From assembly GCA_032164245.1 (NCBI GenBank), contig JAVMKO010000001.1:12127603-12191602 (forward strand): DNA of 64,000 nucleotides, in the 5' to 3' direction. Position numbers and translations under genes: made by a program. Shown here in pieces: positions 22,666-36,060 of this stretch. The notes under the pieces are model-generated. The model did not search any database, was not told the DNA's origin, and was given only the letters and a program-made list of their open reading frames with translations. Position 1 is the stretch's first letter. Each line of letters opens with the position of its first letter. The stretch is from Sternotherus odoratus. Its lineage: Eukaryota; Chordata; Testudines; Kinosternidae.

Positions 22666-23807
22666 ATTATTATACATGTTAAAAATGCAACCACATCAAA
22701 ATAGAATACACAGTTAAAAAACTGTTGCAGATGACATAAGAAAATAGTGTGTATATATTTTATATATAAAATCTACAGTATTTACTAGTGTGGAGACATA
22801 TTTTGGAGCAGTCCAGGCTGCTAGCACAAAGTAAATTGTACAGCTGTATTTATTATGAATCACAGAACCATGGTTAAAACTTCAGGATTATTACACTTAA
22901 CCATATTATATACATACATTGCTAAGCTGCTGTAAGCAATCAGAACTAAGGTAAGCCCAAGTAATATTCACCATCTCAATTTCAGTTTAGAGTTTTTCAG
23001 TGTAGTGCTTAGCTACTGTTACTTCACTGCAGTTTGCATATCTTTAAAATATAAAACTGCCCAGTTCATTAAAAATTACACCGCTCATTATATACACAAA
23101 AGAAGTGTGTGAAATATACTAAATGTTACTTCCATTTTGTTTTTTAAAAAAACAAACATTTTACTTCTGTACCTTAAAACCTAGACAGCTAACCTGCAGC
23201 AAGAATAGGCACTACAACTCATTCTTTAAAAGAAAAATGTCTCTGGTTTCTAGTGTTCAATGTACTCAGCTAATGCACCTCAAGAAAATGCAAATGACAA
23301 AAACCTCCCCAAAGACTGATTTTTAAGTGTCCCAGAACCTACGAGTGTTTTGGTATTTAAGTATTATAAATCTTTTCTGTTAAAAGCTCTAAGGACTCAG
23401 TTTTGCAAGAGGCCTGTCCCTTCAGCTCCCATTAACTTCAATGAGAGTTCAGAGTGCTTAGCAATTCGTACGTTCAGCAGCTCACAAGACTGCACCCCAA
23501 GTACACCACTTAACCTGCAATTTTTTTCTTTTCACAGTGGATGAAAGCCAAGGAGAATGTAGAGTACAAAAGGCTGGAAACACTAATTTAAAAAACATAT
23601 TTAATTACAAGGAGCCTAGCAAGCTTCCTTTTAACAGTCAGGGTTGCACATCACACAACCTCTCAACGGCCTGACAGTGCAGCAGCACTTGCCCAACCCT
23701 GGACATGAACCTATTGCTTTCAGGAAAAAGGAGGGCAAAAGCAAAACATGTCATTGAACTGACATTATCGAGCTCATGGGAAAGAGCACGGAATGCGTGC
23801 ATACAGC

Positions 23808-23920
23808 ACTAGGTTTGCCAGTTTTGGTTGGACGTATTCCTGGAGGTTTCCTCACATGGTGCAATCTTTAATTAAAGATGAATCTAACTCCTGGAGATTC
23901 CATGACAACCCTACACTGCA
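23808..23920. mobile_element. Small palindromic repeat within the USP6NL 3' UTR
   Basis: TATTCCTGGAGGTTTC and AACTCCTGGAGATTCC lie on both sides of the palindromic core AATCTTTAATTAAAGATGAA. The outer edges (AGGTTTGCCA, ACAACCCTA) are roughly inverse. This resembles a widespread amniote MITE. Family name not assigned. Confidence 0.55.
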
Positions 23921-24995
23921 CACAGAGGGTCAAAATAGCTACACAACCCCCATAGTCCACACCCAAGTTTCAAGTGACTGGCAATACTCTTGTACTCTTG
24001 TAAGTGGACTGTTTGGTGATCCAAGAGCAAACATTATGACTGGTTTGCTAAGCTAGCCTCCATGGTAAGGCTGCATGCCGTGAGAATGCAGCACTGTTTC
24101 TACTTCTAGCACTGTAGATCTTGTGCTCAAATAGTTCAGAGGACTTAGCAACATTGGATTTGGGTGCAAAGCTACAGATTCTGTGCTGAAAGTTCAGCCA
24201 TACCCTAAAGACTTGCTACACTCAGACTGCCCAGATTTTAAGCACCATTTGTCGGCCAGATCAGAGTGACACTCTTTTTGGCTTTATGGTTTTGCTGGTC
24301 TGTTCCTTCTGGCTGAGGGAAAGGCAAGATAGCAACCGAAGGAATGGAGATTAACTGAGACATAGCATCCCATGTAAGATTACATTAACAACCCAGAGCA
24401 TCTCTCCAACTTCAATCAGATCCTGGGTTACTGAGGCAGTTTGTATACAAAGACAGGAAAGGCCATCCAAAATGAATGGGTCATTTATCAAATAAATTAC
24501 TACGAAAATAAGTAAACTGAAATAAAAGTACTTCACTAACCTAACCCAAGAGTAAATGCATCCACATTTTTAGCCTCTTTAGTTCTTCGCCACGTACATT
24601 TGTCTATTTGCATAAGCACACTTACTGCATTGTAACGTCAGTCAAAATACAGCTTGCAAATGTGTTACAGTTGCTAGGCAGAAAGATCATAGCTCTGTGC
24701 AAATTATTTAAATTTCAGAAACATGGTAGTGTTAGACACATTTTGCAGATGACTCTGCTGCTATTGCTATGTTTAGGTGTTTCGGATTTCTTTCAGAAGG
24801 TTCAATGCAAGTTTAAAAGCTCAACTACCTTTCAGCCAAAGTTTAAAACTGCTTTGAAATAATGTTATTACTTTATCAGAGAATTGCATGAACTGCCCAC
24901 ATTCTGTATAAAATACGGACTTGGACAATTATAAACACAGCAATATAGATCTAAATGTTTTCCATTCTTGCTTTTTAGTTAGCATTGCTTGAGTC

Positions 24996-26443
24996 TCACA
25001 GAAGCACGGATTCATGCATAGACATCCCGTCACTTTGGTTTCTGTAGTGCTGGGCAGAGGTTGCTGGGCCTGAATATTGATATTCTGCTGAACCATGTTC
25101 TTCCAAGGTTGGTGAAGTCCTATATCTCACTGGACTATCCACGGAAACAGTTGGAAGATTATGGTCCTGAATAGGTGTTGGCTGAAAGGCTGGATACTTC
25201 TGTAAGTTACCCAAGTGGCTTTGGTTAGCATCTTGGTTCCAGGGCTTCCCATATATCTCATGTCTATACATATAAACAGCTTCCGGCCTCTTTCTGTTAT
25301 CTGGAAAATAATCCACTGGAGGAATTATAAATTTGACACCGGCAGGTGATCTAGAGTTGCCAGGATAGGCATCAACAGGTAAGACTTCTATTCGACTGGA
25401 AGGTGGAGAAATAGGATTTTGGCGATTGGCAGGATAAGAGTTCATATGTGGTTTATCTGGAGAAAAATCGGTTGAAAAGACAGAACCATATGGTCTACCA
25501 GAAGTGTTGGTTCGATTACCATGATTATAATGCGAAGGTATAAAACTTGCATTAATTGCGCTGGAGGCATGCTTTGGAGTGTTTCCATGGTACATAGGTG
25601 GGTTACTATAAGATGGTGGGGGCGGTTTAACATTTTGTCTATGATCTGACCCATCAGACTGAGCTGAGTATCTTGGGCTTCTCTGTTGGGAACTGGTGGC
25701 ATAATTGTTGGATATTTTTAGTGGGACAGGAATTTTTGCACCTTGCTTTCTAGGGCTACTAGAGTATGTTACATTCCTGGGAATTTGTGGATGAGCTCTT
25801 TCTAGCATCTCCTCAACAGGATTCTCATTCTCATGGTCAACACCTGGAATATTGTCATACTGCGATGCATTAGACCCTCGCTTACCTTCATCAGCATCCA
25901 AACCCCTCACCTTCTGCTTTACATTCAATGGCTGTAGTTCACCAGGACTTGGTGGCGTGCCTGAAATAGCATGGTTTACTGACCTACCTTTTACCTCCAC
26001 AGTAAGCTTTGTAGTCTTTTCAATAACTTTGATATCTGAAGGTTTATTCCATTTAGGTACAAATTCCCTTCTTGTATCTGAAGTAGCATTAGAATTTTGG
26101 TTAGCAGCTACATTGTTATATTGTTTAGAATTGTCTTGTACAGTTGACTGAGGCTTTTTTCTGATATCTACGTCATTCTTAGATAGCCCACTCCGGTCTA
26201 CTGGTCCAGGCTTTTGTTGTTTTAAAGAAGGCTTCTTTTCCAGTGAATTAATTCCTCGGTTATTTGGTGAATTTTCTTGTACTTTTTCAGGAGATAGTCT
26301 CCTTTCTGTCCTCCTTGCTGTCTGTGTTCTTGAAATACTAGTGTTGCTCTGTCCATTGAGCATATTAGTAAGATTAAGCATGGCAGGCTGAGGTTCCAAT
26401 GGAATTTGTCCCAACGGCTTCTTTGGAAATTCATCTTCTTTAC
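24996..26443 (-). CDS. USP6NL: USP6NL, last coding exon (C-terminal tail, 481 codons plus stop)
   Basis: The acceptor is TTTTTTAG before GTAAAGAAG at 26443; the first two bases complete the Gly codon split from the exon at 39584-39736. The TGA is at 24996-24998. The exon starts with KEDEFPKKPLGQIP, the linker after the TBC domain of RN-tre/USP6NL, and encodes a long disordered Ser/Pro/Asn-rich tail ending MSMHESVLL. It holds PPVDY, a PxxDY motif of the type bound by the EPS8 SH3 domain, and other Pro-rich pieces such as KPPPPSY. USP6NL is a Rab GTPase-activating protein (reported for Rab5 and Rab43) acting in endocytic trafficking and EGF-receptor internalisation with EPS8. Frame is intact, with no stops or frameshifts. 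An open frame extends upstream into the intron to a Met at 26492, which is not a start. Confidence 0.95.
25308..25322 (-). other. PPVDY motif, probable EPS8 SH3-binding site
   Basis: The codons for Pro-Pro-Val-Asp-Tyr lie in the last exon, preceded by KFII and followed by FPDNR. PxxDY is the known non-canonical ligand of the EPS8 SH3 domain, first described partly through RN-tre. Its function here is inferred by homology. Confidence 0.75.
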
Positions 26444-26850
26444 CTAAAAAATAAGTAATAGAGTAAACTGAAGCTTCTTCATATGTAACCATGTGTCAGC
26501 TTTAACACACAAACACACACACACACACACAATAACAAAATACATAAAAGAAAGTCCAGACAGCCAAATTCAACTCTGGATTTAGGTCTCAGAGCCAAAG
26601 TTCAGTTATATTTGGATCTAGGATTTTTGTTCTGGTCCATAACATACATATTTATGGACATATATACATATTTTATATAGCTTTGATAGGAGTTTATCAG
26701 TTCTGAAAATCAGGCCACTTATTTAAGTGCCTAAATATGATTTTACGTACACTTTGTCTAAACTCCTACATTTTACATTTGCAAAAATATTAATAGAACT
26801 AAATATGCACTCAATACTGCATTGATGGTCTCCCTGAGTTTGCAGCAGCT

Positions 26851-27080
26851 ATCCTGCATAAGAAGGGAAGCTACAATTTTATGAGGTATAGAACTAAGAC
26901 TTATTTACCAGTATTAATTTAGAATGGGAAAATAGCTATGACTGCTGAAAGGAGAGAGTAATTTGAGTAGAAATGTTGGTCTAAATAGTCATATGGGCAT
27001 TATCAGACAAGTTGTCTGATAATGCCCATATGACTATTTCTACACTTCATAAAACTGTAGCTTCCCTTCTTACGCACAGC
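26851..27080. repeat. Foldback structure with a perfect 28-bp palindrome at its core
   Basis: Positions 26983-27010 and 27012-27039 are perfect inverse complements separated by a single G. Outside them, 26855-26886 and the inverse of 27045-27076 match at about 29 of 32 positions (shared block AAGAAGGGAAGCTACA). The left outer and inner arms are 96 bases apart, the right ones only 5, so the two halves are unequal. Confidence 0.9.
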
Positions 27081-30000
27081 AACTTCTTTTATATTATAAA
27101 TAGAAAAAAAAGTAAAGTATGTAATTTTTAAATGCATCTCCCACACAATCTCTTTGAAAATTTGCCTGTAACTTTTAAAAATCAGACAGCCAAATAAACT
27201 CTATCGTATATCAGCTTGCTAACTAAAAGGACAGGAAAAAAAGCCATGGCTTTGCTGAAAAATTATATAGAAAAGCTATGTAAAATGACTGATAGAAAAA
27301 TAATTTAGTATTTTGATCCTCATTGCTGCACTAGAGACACAGGGCCATGCAATTTTTATCACCCAAAAATCTGATGTTAAAAGTTAACATTTCATCATCA
27401 CCAGTTATTTGTATGAACAATTCATTCTGCATGTCTGTATAGTGCATCTGAACAAACACTCAGACATACTTGTCTCTCTAAAATATAGTGCATAGAATAG
27501 ATTAATAGCGTCATAGAAATTGTACAAACAAAAATCTGAGTTAAATCTTTGACAACTAATTTTTATTAGAGGGGGATGGCAGAAACTGAGAATATCATTG
27601 GATAGCACATAGGAATGGCACCAAGGACCAGGGCCACATCATGCTAGATTCTGCATAGACAAATAAAAAGAATTTACAGTCTAGGTGTCAGACAAAGTGA
27701 CAGGTGCACAAAACAGAAACAGAGGAGGGTGGGAGAGATGACAAATTAACAAAATGAGAGTTTAATAGAGAAGTCTCTGTTTGCTGCTGGTCTAATGAAT
27801 GCTAGTTTCATGGTTATTGTATGCTTGTGGTCATTCTCATTCTGTTCCAAATGAAGTCTACAGTGCTGTGTAAGGTCAAACTTACCCCCTCTGCCTGAGC
27901 TCTTGCTGCACTGGTAATTTAAAACAAACGTCAGCCTAAACTTAATCCTTCCAGCCTGACTGTTCTTAAATTTTCCCGTGCCTGTCACTGGTTGCACTCT
28001 ACTCAGAAGGTCTCATAATGTGGCAAAGTTAACAAGCTTCCTGCCACAAAGAGTCAGCAGAATTCACTCAGCTCCTTTATGCAGGGCACGAACTCCTGCT
28101 ATCCTGATAGGTCACAGACGAGTCCAGCATCCCTATGCACAGTGGTAGATCTTGCCACTCTGTTAAAGTTATATTTCAAAAGAATGCAAGTGAAACTTTC
28201 AAGTTGAAGATTAAGGAAATAAAAATTAAGTTACAATTGTTTTCCCACAAATTTCCAAGACACAGAAAAAGACATAAAAAGAGAGCGAAATGATGAAGGG
28301 ATAATAGAAAATCCATGAATGTCTTAGAAAACCTGAATCAGCAAGTGCACTCAAATAGCATAGACGACTTGATCAGTAAGAAAGAACTGCTCTTCTGCAT
28401 GATTCTGGGGTGTTTTTTTACAATCCATATAGAGTACATAGAAACTAGGACAACAGGTGCTTTGAGAATGCGGAGAGGTTTCTTCATAAAAATGGCTTTC
28501 TAAGACAATATACAGAACACTACATCACACAGTTAAAAAAAACTGCCCCATATTTTTTTTTTTTTGGTGTGGAATTCACTCCCTACAGAGGCTCTGCAAA
28601 ACCTTTATATCATGTATGTCCAACTTATGCCCTCCAACTAGGGTGTATGCAGAACTTAAGACCTTGTGCTTGCCTTCTGCACAGGGGTGAATTTCACCCT
28701 TAATAAATATTCCCAATACTAGAGTCATATGTTGTTAGTTTTTTCCCATCTCAATATCTCAATTAATTTTTTTAAATTAAGAAGTATATTTCAGAAAAAT
28801 GAAACACTTCTGTGTAATACTAAGCTATTTTAATGATAACAAAGTTTGAACTGGTAAGCAAATACATACAATATGCCCTTCAAAAAAGAGTTGGTGTAAA
28901 TTATACAGAAGTGATCTCGGTTTTATATGCTGTTAAGTAGATTGCAACTTTCAGGTGATCCATAAGGAGTTATGGGATATTGTAAGAAAATGGACCATCA
29001 GTAACTATAATGATGTAATTTTAACATAATTTAATGTGCTTGTATGCAATAAACATCTTAAGAAAAAATGGTCCTCTTTTGTCAATAATGTCTTCCATGC
29101 TTAAAATGTAACTATTCAATCTATTTTTAAACAATAAATAGTTGCATTCATATTTAAATATGCATTCCACTGCTCTTCTAGTACCTACATCAGTGCTTTC
29201 TGTATTTGCATATACACATTTAAAAGCATCAACTGTTTTCCCTTCGTTTTCAGTCTTGAAGAAATTCACAGAGCAGATTGGAATCCTTTGAAATGTGCTT
29301 GGTTGAACAATAAGGTTTTGGTTTTTTTTAATTCAACACACTTAAGGTCTCTTAATTACCATTAAGCTTTCATAAAACCCAAGCGAGAATATTGCAGACA
29401 TATTTTATTGAATAGTACATTGCTTTGAAGATTATTTTCTGTAATCTTTCTCGCATAGTTCACAGTAACAGAGTGCATTAGCATTGGTCTGTGTGGTTTA
29501 TATGATGTATTCAATAACCTGAATTCTAGTTATAAAAAGGATGTCAGAACAACCCAACACCGTAATTTTAGTTATGGAACACTATTGTGAAGCTGTTAAA
29601 CTTTGGAATGCATTCTAAGACCAGAGTAACAGCCAAAATGTTCCAAGCCTACCCCTGTTCTTTAGAAAGGTAAAACTGGGGGCATTCTAATAACGTGATA
29701 CCAGGCTTTAGCTTCCTATGATTTGATGATACTGGAGCTTAGAGTCTGCATAGAAAACAAAAGATATAGGATGAAAGAAGACACAGCTTTACATCATAAA
29801 CCCTCCATACAGTACAAGTTAACTTGGCCTCACACTCAAATGTTGAAAGTCTTGTCTGGATCACTCAATAAGCATTTGCACTCCAACCTTTAGATACAAC
29901 CACTTTACTAAACTCTTGTTAGCTATTCTCAGCTTTCCTAACAGGCAAAGCAGCAAAATACATACCTGAATCCCAGGCTCAGTCATGCTAAGATTAACAT

Positions 30001-30670
30001 TCACTAAGGTTTGCCCACCTCTTACCATAACCCAACCAGGACTAAAGACATCATCAAAAGTGATGGGGTAGTGGTACGGTCCACTAACAAGAATCTTACA
30101 GGATAAATGCATATTCCAAACTACTGCCACTGCCTACAAAAAAGGCACTTTGTTTTAAGCTACAAAATACCTACTAGAAATCAACATGACATCAAACAGA
30201 ACAAACTATACTTAATTAGGGTGGTGGTCACTCCCAGTAAATCCACAATCATTCTTAGGGGCTACCAACTGCATTAGATGCCAAAAATAATTTATTGCCC
30301 TTGAAAACAATAAGAGCTCTTAATTTAACCTAAAATTAAAGAAAATGAAATCCTTTGAAGCACATGAAATAAAAACAGGAAGAATAATTTGCACACCCAT
30401 CACCATGCATATTAATGCAAATATATAGGGCTCAAACTCACAAAGAAAGCATGCAAATTATGTACATGAATGTTGTGAAAAAGCCAGAGATAAAATACCA
30501 GGAGACACTTGGGGGGTAGTAGCGAACAGGAAGACCACGATGTCGGGTGCTGGTAGGAACAGAGGAAAAAGAAAAACAGGTTCACCTCTAAAAAAAGCAA
30601 AATGAGAAGAAAAGAAAAAAAAAGAAAAGAAATACCCAGAGTGAAAGAGCAAGTTAATAACCATAGAAAC

Positions 30671-30673
<3 letters not shown>

Positions 30674-30724
<51 letters not shown>
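30674..30724. repeat. (GA)n microsatellite
   Basis: About 25 uninterrupted GA units within the last intron, preceded by an A-rich GAAAA tract. The Ser/Leu-rich open frames on the minus strand are translations of this tract. Confidence 0.97.
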
Positions 30725-30728
<4 letters not shown>

Positions 30729-33700
30729 CATGCAAGCTCTTCTGTTGAGGAAAAAGTATGCAAATAAAACATCTCATGACTTGTCACAGTAACATGCCAA
30801 ATATTCCCTCGCAAGTTCTGCATCATGTTCCACCACAATTCAGCCTAAAGCTTCACCTGCAGCCTCAGTCATGCTTTTACCTTGACCCCTCAACTGCTAT
30901 TTTTAAGCTCAATTGCTAAGAGTCCCCAGATCTGAACACCTAAGTATTAGCAACAGGGCGTTCTCAGTGTTGCTACCTTAACTGGAATTTGTTTCCACCG
31001 TTGGTCCAAAGGTTGAGTTTACTAACATTCAGGGCACACTCACTTGTTTGACTGAAGGACACATTTTTATCTTGTTAACAGTTGTTTTGGGGCTGGGTAT
31101 TTTTATATAGTTTACAAAGGTTAACAAATCTTCTCTTTAAGATGCATTTGCACCAAAAGATAATAAGGCAACTGAAAAATATCAGATAATATGAACTGGA
31201 AACAGTCAGCTGATGGCTGTTTTGGTAGCAATAGTTAATATTATTGCCAAAAGTGCTGGTTTTGTTTTCTGGAGCTTTCTGGGAAACTGGATTTTTCTTA
31301 GCCTGCTACTATTAGATTCATAGTGAGGTGTGAAATTGTATTCTTATTCTTCTTTCTCCTCCTCCCCTTTAACATACCAAGAAACGGTTTAATTGGTGGG
31401 CCTTCCTCAAAAGGAATCTAATAGAAACGTTGCACGAGAAACTACAGAGTTGATAATGTGACTTTTTTTTGTGGAAGCATGTAATGATTTGGTTGTCCTG
31501 TATCTGAAGTTAGGAGAGTCCATTCAGCATCAGTACCAAAAACCAGAGAGAGCAGCAAAACACGGGGGAAAACAAAGAAGCCAATATGACTATTCCTAAA
31601 ATGATCTGAAATTAGAGTCAGATTAAAAGGGTTTTTATTCTACTGATTTACTCTTGATCTAAAAAGTCTCTGTCACCACCCAGTGGAAATGAATCCCAAC
31701 TACAAGACTTACAGATTAATTGCTTCAGTAGGCACTAACAGCGTCTTGCATTGAATAACAGACATATAATTGGAGTAAAGTGCTTTAAGTGCTCTCTCCG
31801 GTGAATAACAGTCTAGTCCTTAATTTCAGCACAAGCATATACACACTTTGTTCTAATACAGTTTTCAAGCATGGTAAAGGGTCATAAAAATTATTCAGTT
31901 AAAATGACATCTTGGTATTTTTTGTTTATTTAGCATCAGTGACTTTCTCCATTTTATCTGCTCCATTTAGAAGTCAAAAAGGACTTTTTAAAATGTTACT
32001 TCTTGCACCGGACATTCAAGCTGCTATCAGAAAGTCAGGCTACCTTCTTGCTCCGCAAAATGCCATCATCAACAAAAGGGGATTCTAGAGTTATAACTTG
32101 GATGGCAATTTTGATGATGGAGACAAAATACAGTTTGCTTTTCTGTAGCAATATTAGGTTTGCAGTGCTGATGGTAGCAAAAACTCACTTTATAATTATA
32201 AACATTTGTATTTAGATTAAAAACAATGCAATTAAGGAAAAATGCTTAACAGACTTACAAGGTAGTTTGTGTCAAAGCAAGATGACCTTTTATAGTCACT
32301 TTCTAGTTATAATCACATTACATTTTATATCACTAATTCTTACATTTCTTGGGAAAAATTCTAGTTTGCACTGAAAGATTCCGTTCAAAAATACTGTGAA
32401 CCACCATCAGCTGCATCGTAATTTCATTTATAGTGATATAAAATGTGCAAACTAAAGAGGTCAAGCAATAAAAGATTTTCAAATAGTGCAGAACCAATAT
32501 AAAAAAAATGCTGGAAATAACACCATTCCATGCCCTACTATCCTGTTATAACATCAGAAAATACACATTGGACAAGCACTAGGAAAATTATAAGAAACAC
32601 GATAGAAATGTTTAATTGGTTTAGTTGGTTAATAAAGTGCAGTACAAAAATTAAAAAAAATAGCTACGTTTGTTTTCTCCAAACATATAAGTGAAAAATC
32701 CCAAATTCCTCTGAAACAAAAAACAATAAAAGATATATAGCATCAGAAATAGAAAATCAAGCAGAGTTTCATAATTATGTTGCCTTACTTATCAGTGTCA
32801 TAAGATGCATTTCACTGTCTAACATTTACAGTTAACAGCATACATCCTTTGGCAGATGTTCACTAAAATATTACATACATGGCTGCAGAATTCATAGAAA
32901 AATATTAAACTGAAAAACCAAATCTGTGAAAAAACATGATATTCAAGCTTCCCACTAATTTTTTTGCACATAGAAAAGCCAGAAAATTGGGTACAACTGA
33001 GGCAGCCGAACTTTAAAGCAAGGGTTACTGCACATACAGAGTGTAAAATGACAAAGCGGACAAAGGCAGATTCTAAATTTGGAATTTGACAGAAATAGTG
33101 CCTATGTAAAAGTGAAGCAGTGCCTACTAGATCTCAGGCAAAATTCTCAGCTACTGTAAATTGGTGTAGCTCCATTCAAGGCTTTACAGACATGAAGAAA
33201 TGTGAGATTTGGGTCGCAGGATGATTTTTGGGGCCACTTTTATGGTGTGTGGATCACAATATGGATGGCAGGTTGCTGCAAGAGTGGACTTCAGGGTCTT
33301 TGAATTTTGAATTCTGACCTGACTGACTTGTTCAGGAACTTTAGCGTCAGGGTCCAGTTTCCACCCAACTGCCTAAGGTCTACAGAGAAGGTGGAGGCAG
33401 GCCTCTTGGAAGCACATTTTGTTACTGGTTCTATGACTAACTGAGAATAGATGGGAAGTTATTCCTGTAATGTAGGAGCATTTCAAAGTATTTTTTGACT
33501 CTAGGCAAGTAAAGAATCTGTGTTGAGGGGGAGGTTTTTTTTTAAACTCAGTGGGTTACTTCCATTATCCATTGATCTACCGAGCAAAGCACCCACAGAG
33601 TAAGTCTGCTCCAAAAGGGTCCATCAGGAGGATGAAGACTGGAGTCATGCAAACTTAGAGGTAGTGTGCATTTTAGAAGTTGTTCCTTAGCCATGTACCC

Positions 33701-34076
33701 CTCACTCCATTGCAATGGTCCCAGGAGAGGTTATTTTCTCTTCTGTTAAGACTGTTTGAGGGGATGCAGAGGAGAAGTCTCAGAAGGGTTGCTTGCCTCT
33801 ATATTTGAGCATTTGTAGTCCTCCTCCTGGTGGCTTGATGAAAGGAGGGGCTTGATACTATGAAGCATCTTCTGAAGCATTCCACATTCCTAAAGCTTCC
33901 ACCAGGTTAGCTGAGGCCATCCTGGCACAGATCGACTCCTGAGTGGATTCTCCTAGAAAGGTTAGAGATCTGCAATCTGTTCTATGAACAATATTCCCAG
34001 CTTTGGTCTTCAACATTTCAGTGGGTGCCCTATGCTTTATTGCTAGCTCCATGGCAACTAACTTGATTGTGACAGG

Positions 34077-34617
34077 TTCAAGAATAGCACCGTGTTAGTC
34101 TGTATCCGTAAAGAAAGCGAGGAATACTCGTAGCACCTTAGAGACTAACTAGTTTAATTTCAGCATAAGCTTTCGTGGGCTATAGCCATTCCATTAAAGA
34201 TTTGATGGTTTCAATTTTGAAACAGAAAAACTTCCAAAACAGGCTCCAACGAGAAACTGAGGAACTGGAATTAATTTTCAAATTGGATACAATTAACCAG
34301 GGGCTAAATAGGACTTGTGAATGGTTCTCTCATTACACTAATTGATTGCATTTCCTGAGTTAATTTACCTGACACAGAATCCATTTCAAAAGGTATTTTT
34401 TTCTCCTACTGATAATGGCCCATCTACATTTAACAGCCCTCTTAGAATAGGTATGCTAATGTACAATTATTATTATTTTTCTTTCTTTCTGTGTGTATAA
34501 ATGCATCTTACCTCTGTTCCATTCTATGCATCCGATGAAGTGAGCTATAGCCCACGAAAGCTTATGCTGAAATAAACTAGTCAGTCTCTAAGGTGCTACA
34601 AGTATTCCTCACTTTCT
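34077..34617. repeat. Dispersed repeat with long inverted arms
   Basis: The left arm (34077-34190: TAGTCTGTATCCGTAAAGAA, CACCTTAGAGACTAACTAG, AGCATAAGCTTTCGTGGGC) is the inverse complement of the right arm (34530-34617). A second copy of the right arm with its flank, starting GATAATGGCCCATC, is at 53565-53760. Confidence 0.8.
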
Positions 34618-35732
34618 TAACTTGATTGTGATCTCATTATGCTCCTGGAACTTGGATGTTCACACTAAGTATTTAATGGCTTCATCTCAACACACAAAGG
34701 CAAACCATTTAAACAAAAAAAAAATTGAAACAAATATTGACATTTTTCTGCTTCTTCATCCCCTTGCCGTTCTTCTGAAGAAAGGGAGCTCTTTGGTTCT
34801 GAGTTTAAAGCCATGCAAGAAACCAAGGGACCGCTGTTCCAGGAGGAAACTTGCATTATTTTAAGTCCTGGGCAAAGTTAATACCTCTTTTGATATCTGA
34901 CCACAGCCTGCCCAAACAGGGTGTCTAAATTTTCCTATACTAACAAAGACTGACAGATGGAGAATTCCGCTGAGCTTAATTAGTCATCCGAAAATAGCAG
35001 AGAGCTGATACTGATGCAGTCTGATGAAGGCTATATTTTTATGTTCTTTTTAAATGGTTTTTAGTTCATAACAATGAAAGGTGTAATTGTTGCTCAGTGC
35101 AATAACAAAAGAAGGGAAGTAGTATTTCTCTCCAATTTTAGTTGAGGTTTTTTCCCCAGGCTCTGATGGGTGCTTACATGCCCAGACTAGTTTTTCTATG
35201 CATTGCTAGATGGCATATAGTGATTTGACAAATTTATGTAAAAATAAATAAATAAAAGGGCTAAAGATCTTCCAAGTAGCAGAATCAGACAGACAGACAG
35301 ACATTTGAGCAAGGTTAAATGTCTAGAGAATGCGGAGAGCCTGTAGAAAAATATTATTGCCTGAAGACAGTGATTAGAAAAACCAAAATGAACATCAGAG
35401 TGAAGAAAAATCAAAGGCTTGTGAAATTCATATGAAGAACAAATGAGACATCAGACTTACTCAGCGAGGGATAACAGGAGACAAATCTGCTAGATTTCCA
35501 AAGATTAGAATAAAGGTATTTTATATTTATTTTGTGAAAAAAGTGAGTAATATTTCCACTCACCCCAAACAAAAATATACCACACATACAGAGAGTTTCC
35601 CAGGCTACTAAGGCAGAAATAAAGAAAAATCGAAGTCTCCTCCCCACATCCAGCAATAAAAGATAGTTAGGTTTGTTTGCAGTGATCTTATCTAAACAGC
35701 AGCACACCCCATGTTAAAAACAGTTTCACATC

Positions 35733-36060
35733 TGTCACGGAGTGTGGAGGAGTCAGGGCCCTGCACTCCCACTTCCTGGGATTCCCAGTGACTCTCAGAC
35801 AGCCAGTAGATTAGAAGGTTTATTAGGGACAACAGGAACCCCGTCCAAACCAGAGCTACAAACAGGACCCCTTAGTCAAGCCCTTCTGGGGGACAGGGAG
35901 ATAAGACCCCGGATTCGGGCTCCCTCCTCTTCACCAGACAGCTTCCAACTCCTCCTACTGAAACTGCTGCCTTTCTCCCACTCCCCCAGCCTTTGTTCAC
36001 ATACACACTCAGGCAGAAAGCCTCAACACCCCTGACCCCAGGGTGGAGGCCAGGTTACAG
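35733..36060. mobile_element. LTR-like fragment
   Basis: It starts with TGTCACGGAGTGTGG and is C-rich compared with the flanks. It carries GGTTTATTAGGG (AATAAA on the minus strand). The start resembles LTRs common in turtles, but no internal retroviral sequence, second LTR or target duplication was seen. Confidence 0.4.

Larger units (their letters stand above)
22193..24995 (-). other. USP6NL: Probable USP6NL 3' untranslated region (extent uncertain)
   Basis: It follows the stop codon directly, without a splice site. AATAAA signals on the minus strand lie at 22849-22854, 22660-22665 and 22193-22198; any could end the message. The left limit given is the most distal of these. Short open frames inside are not coding. 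A small MITE-like insertion is present at about 23808-23920. Confidence 0.55.

Noticed and set aside
25442..26434. Alternative-frame open frames over the last USP6NL exon
   Set aside because: Shadows of the genuine coding frame.
26444..26492. Upstream Met extending the last USP6NL exon frame
   Set aside because: The 49 bases lie before a consensus TTTTTTAG acceptor and are intronic; joining to the previous exon is in phase at 26443.
30412..30838. Ser/Leu-rich open frames on the minus strand
   Set aside because: Produced by the (GA)n microsatellite.
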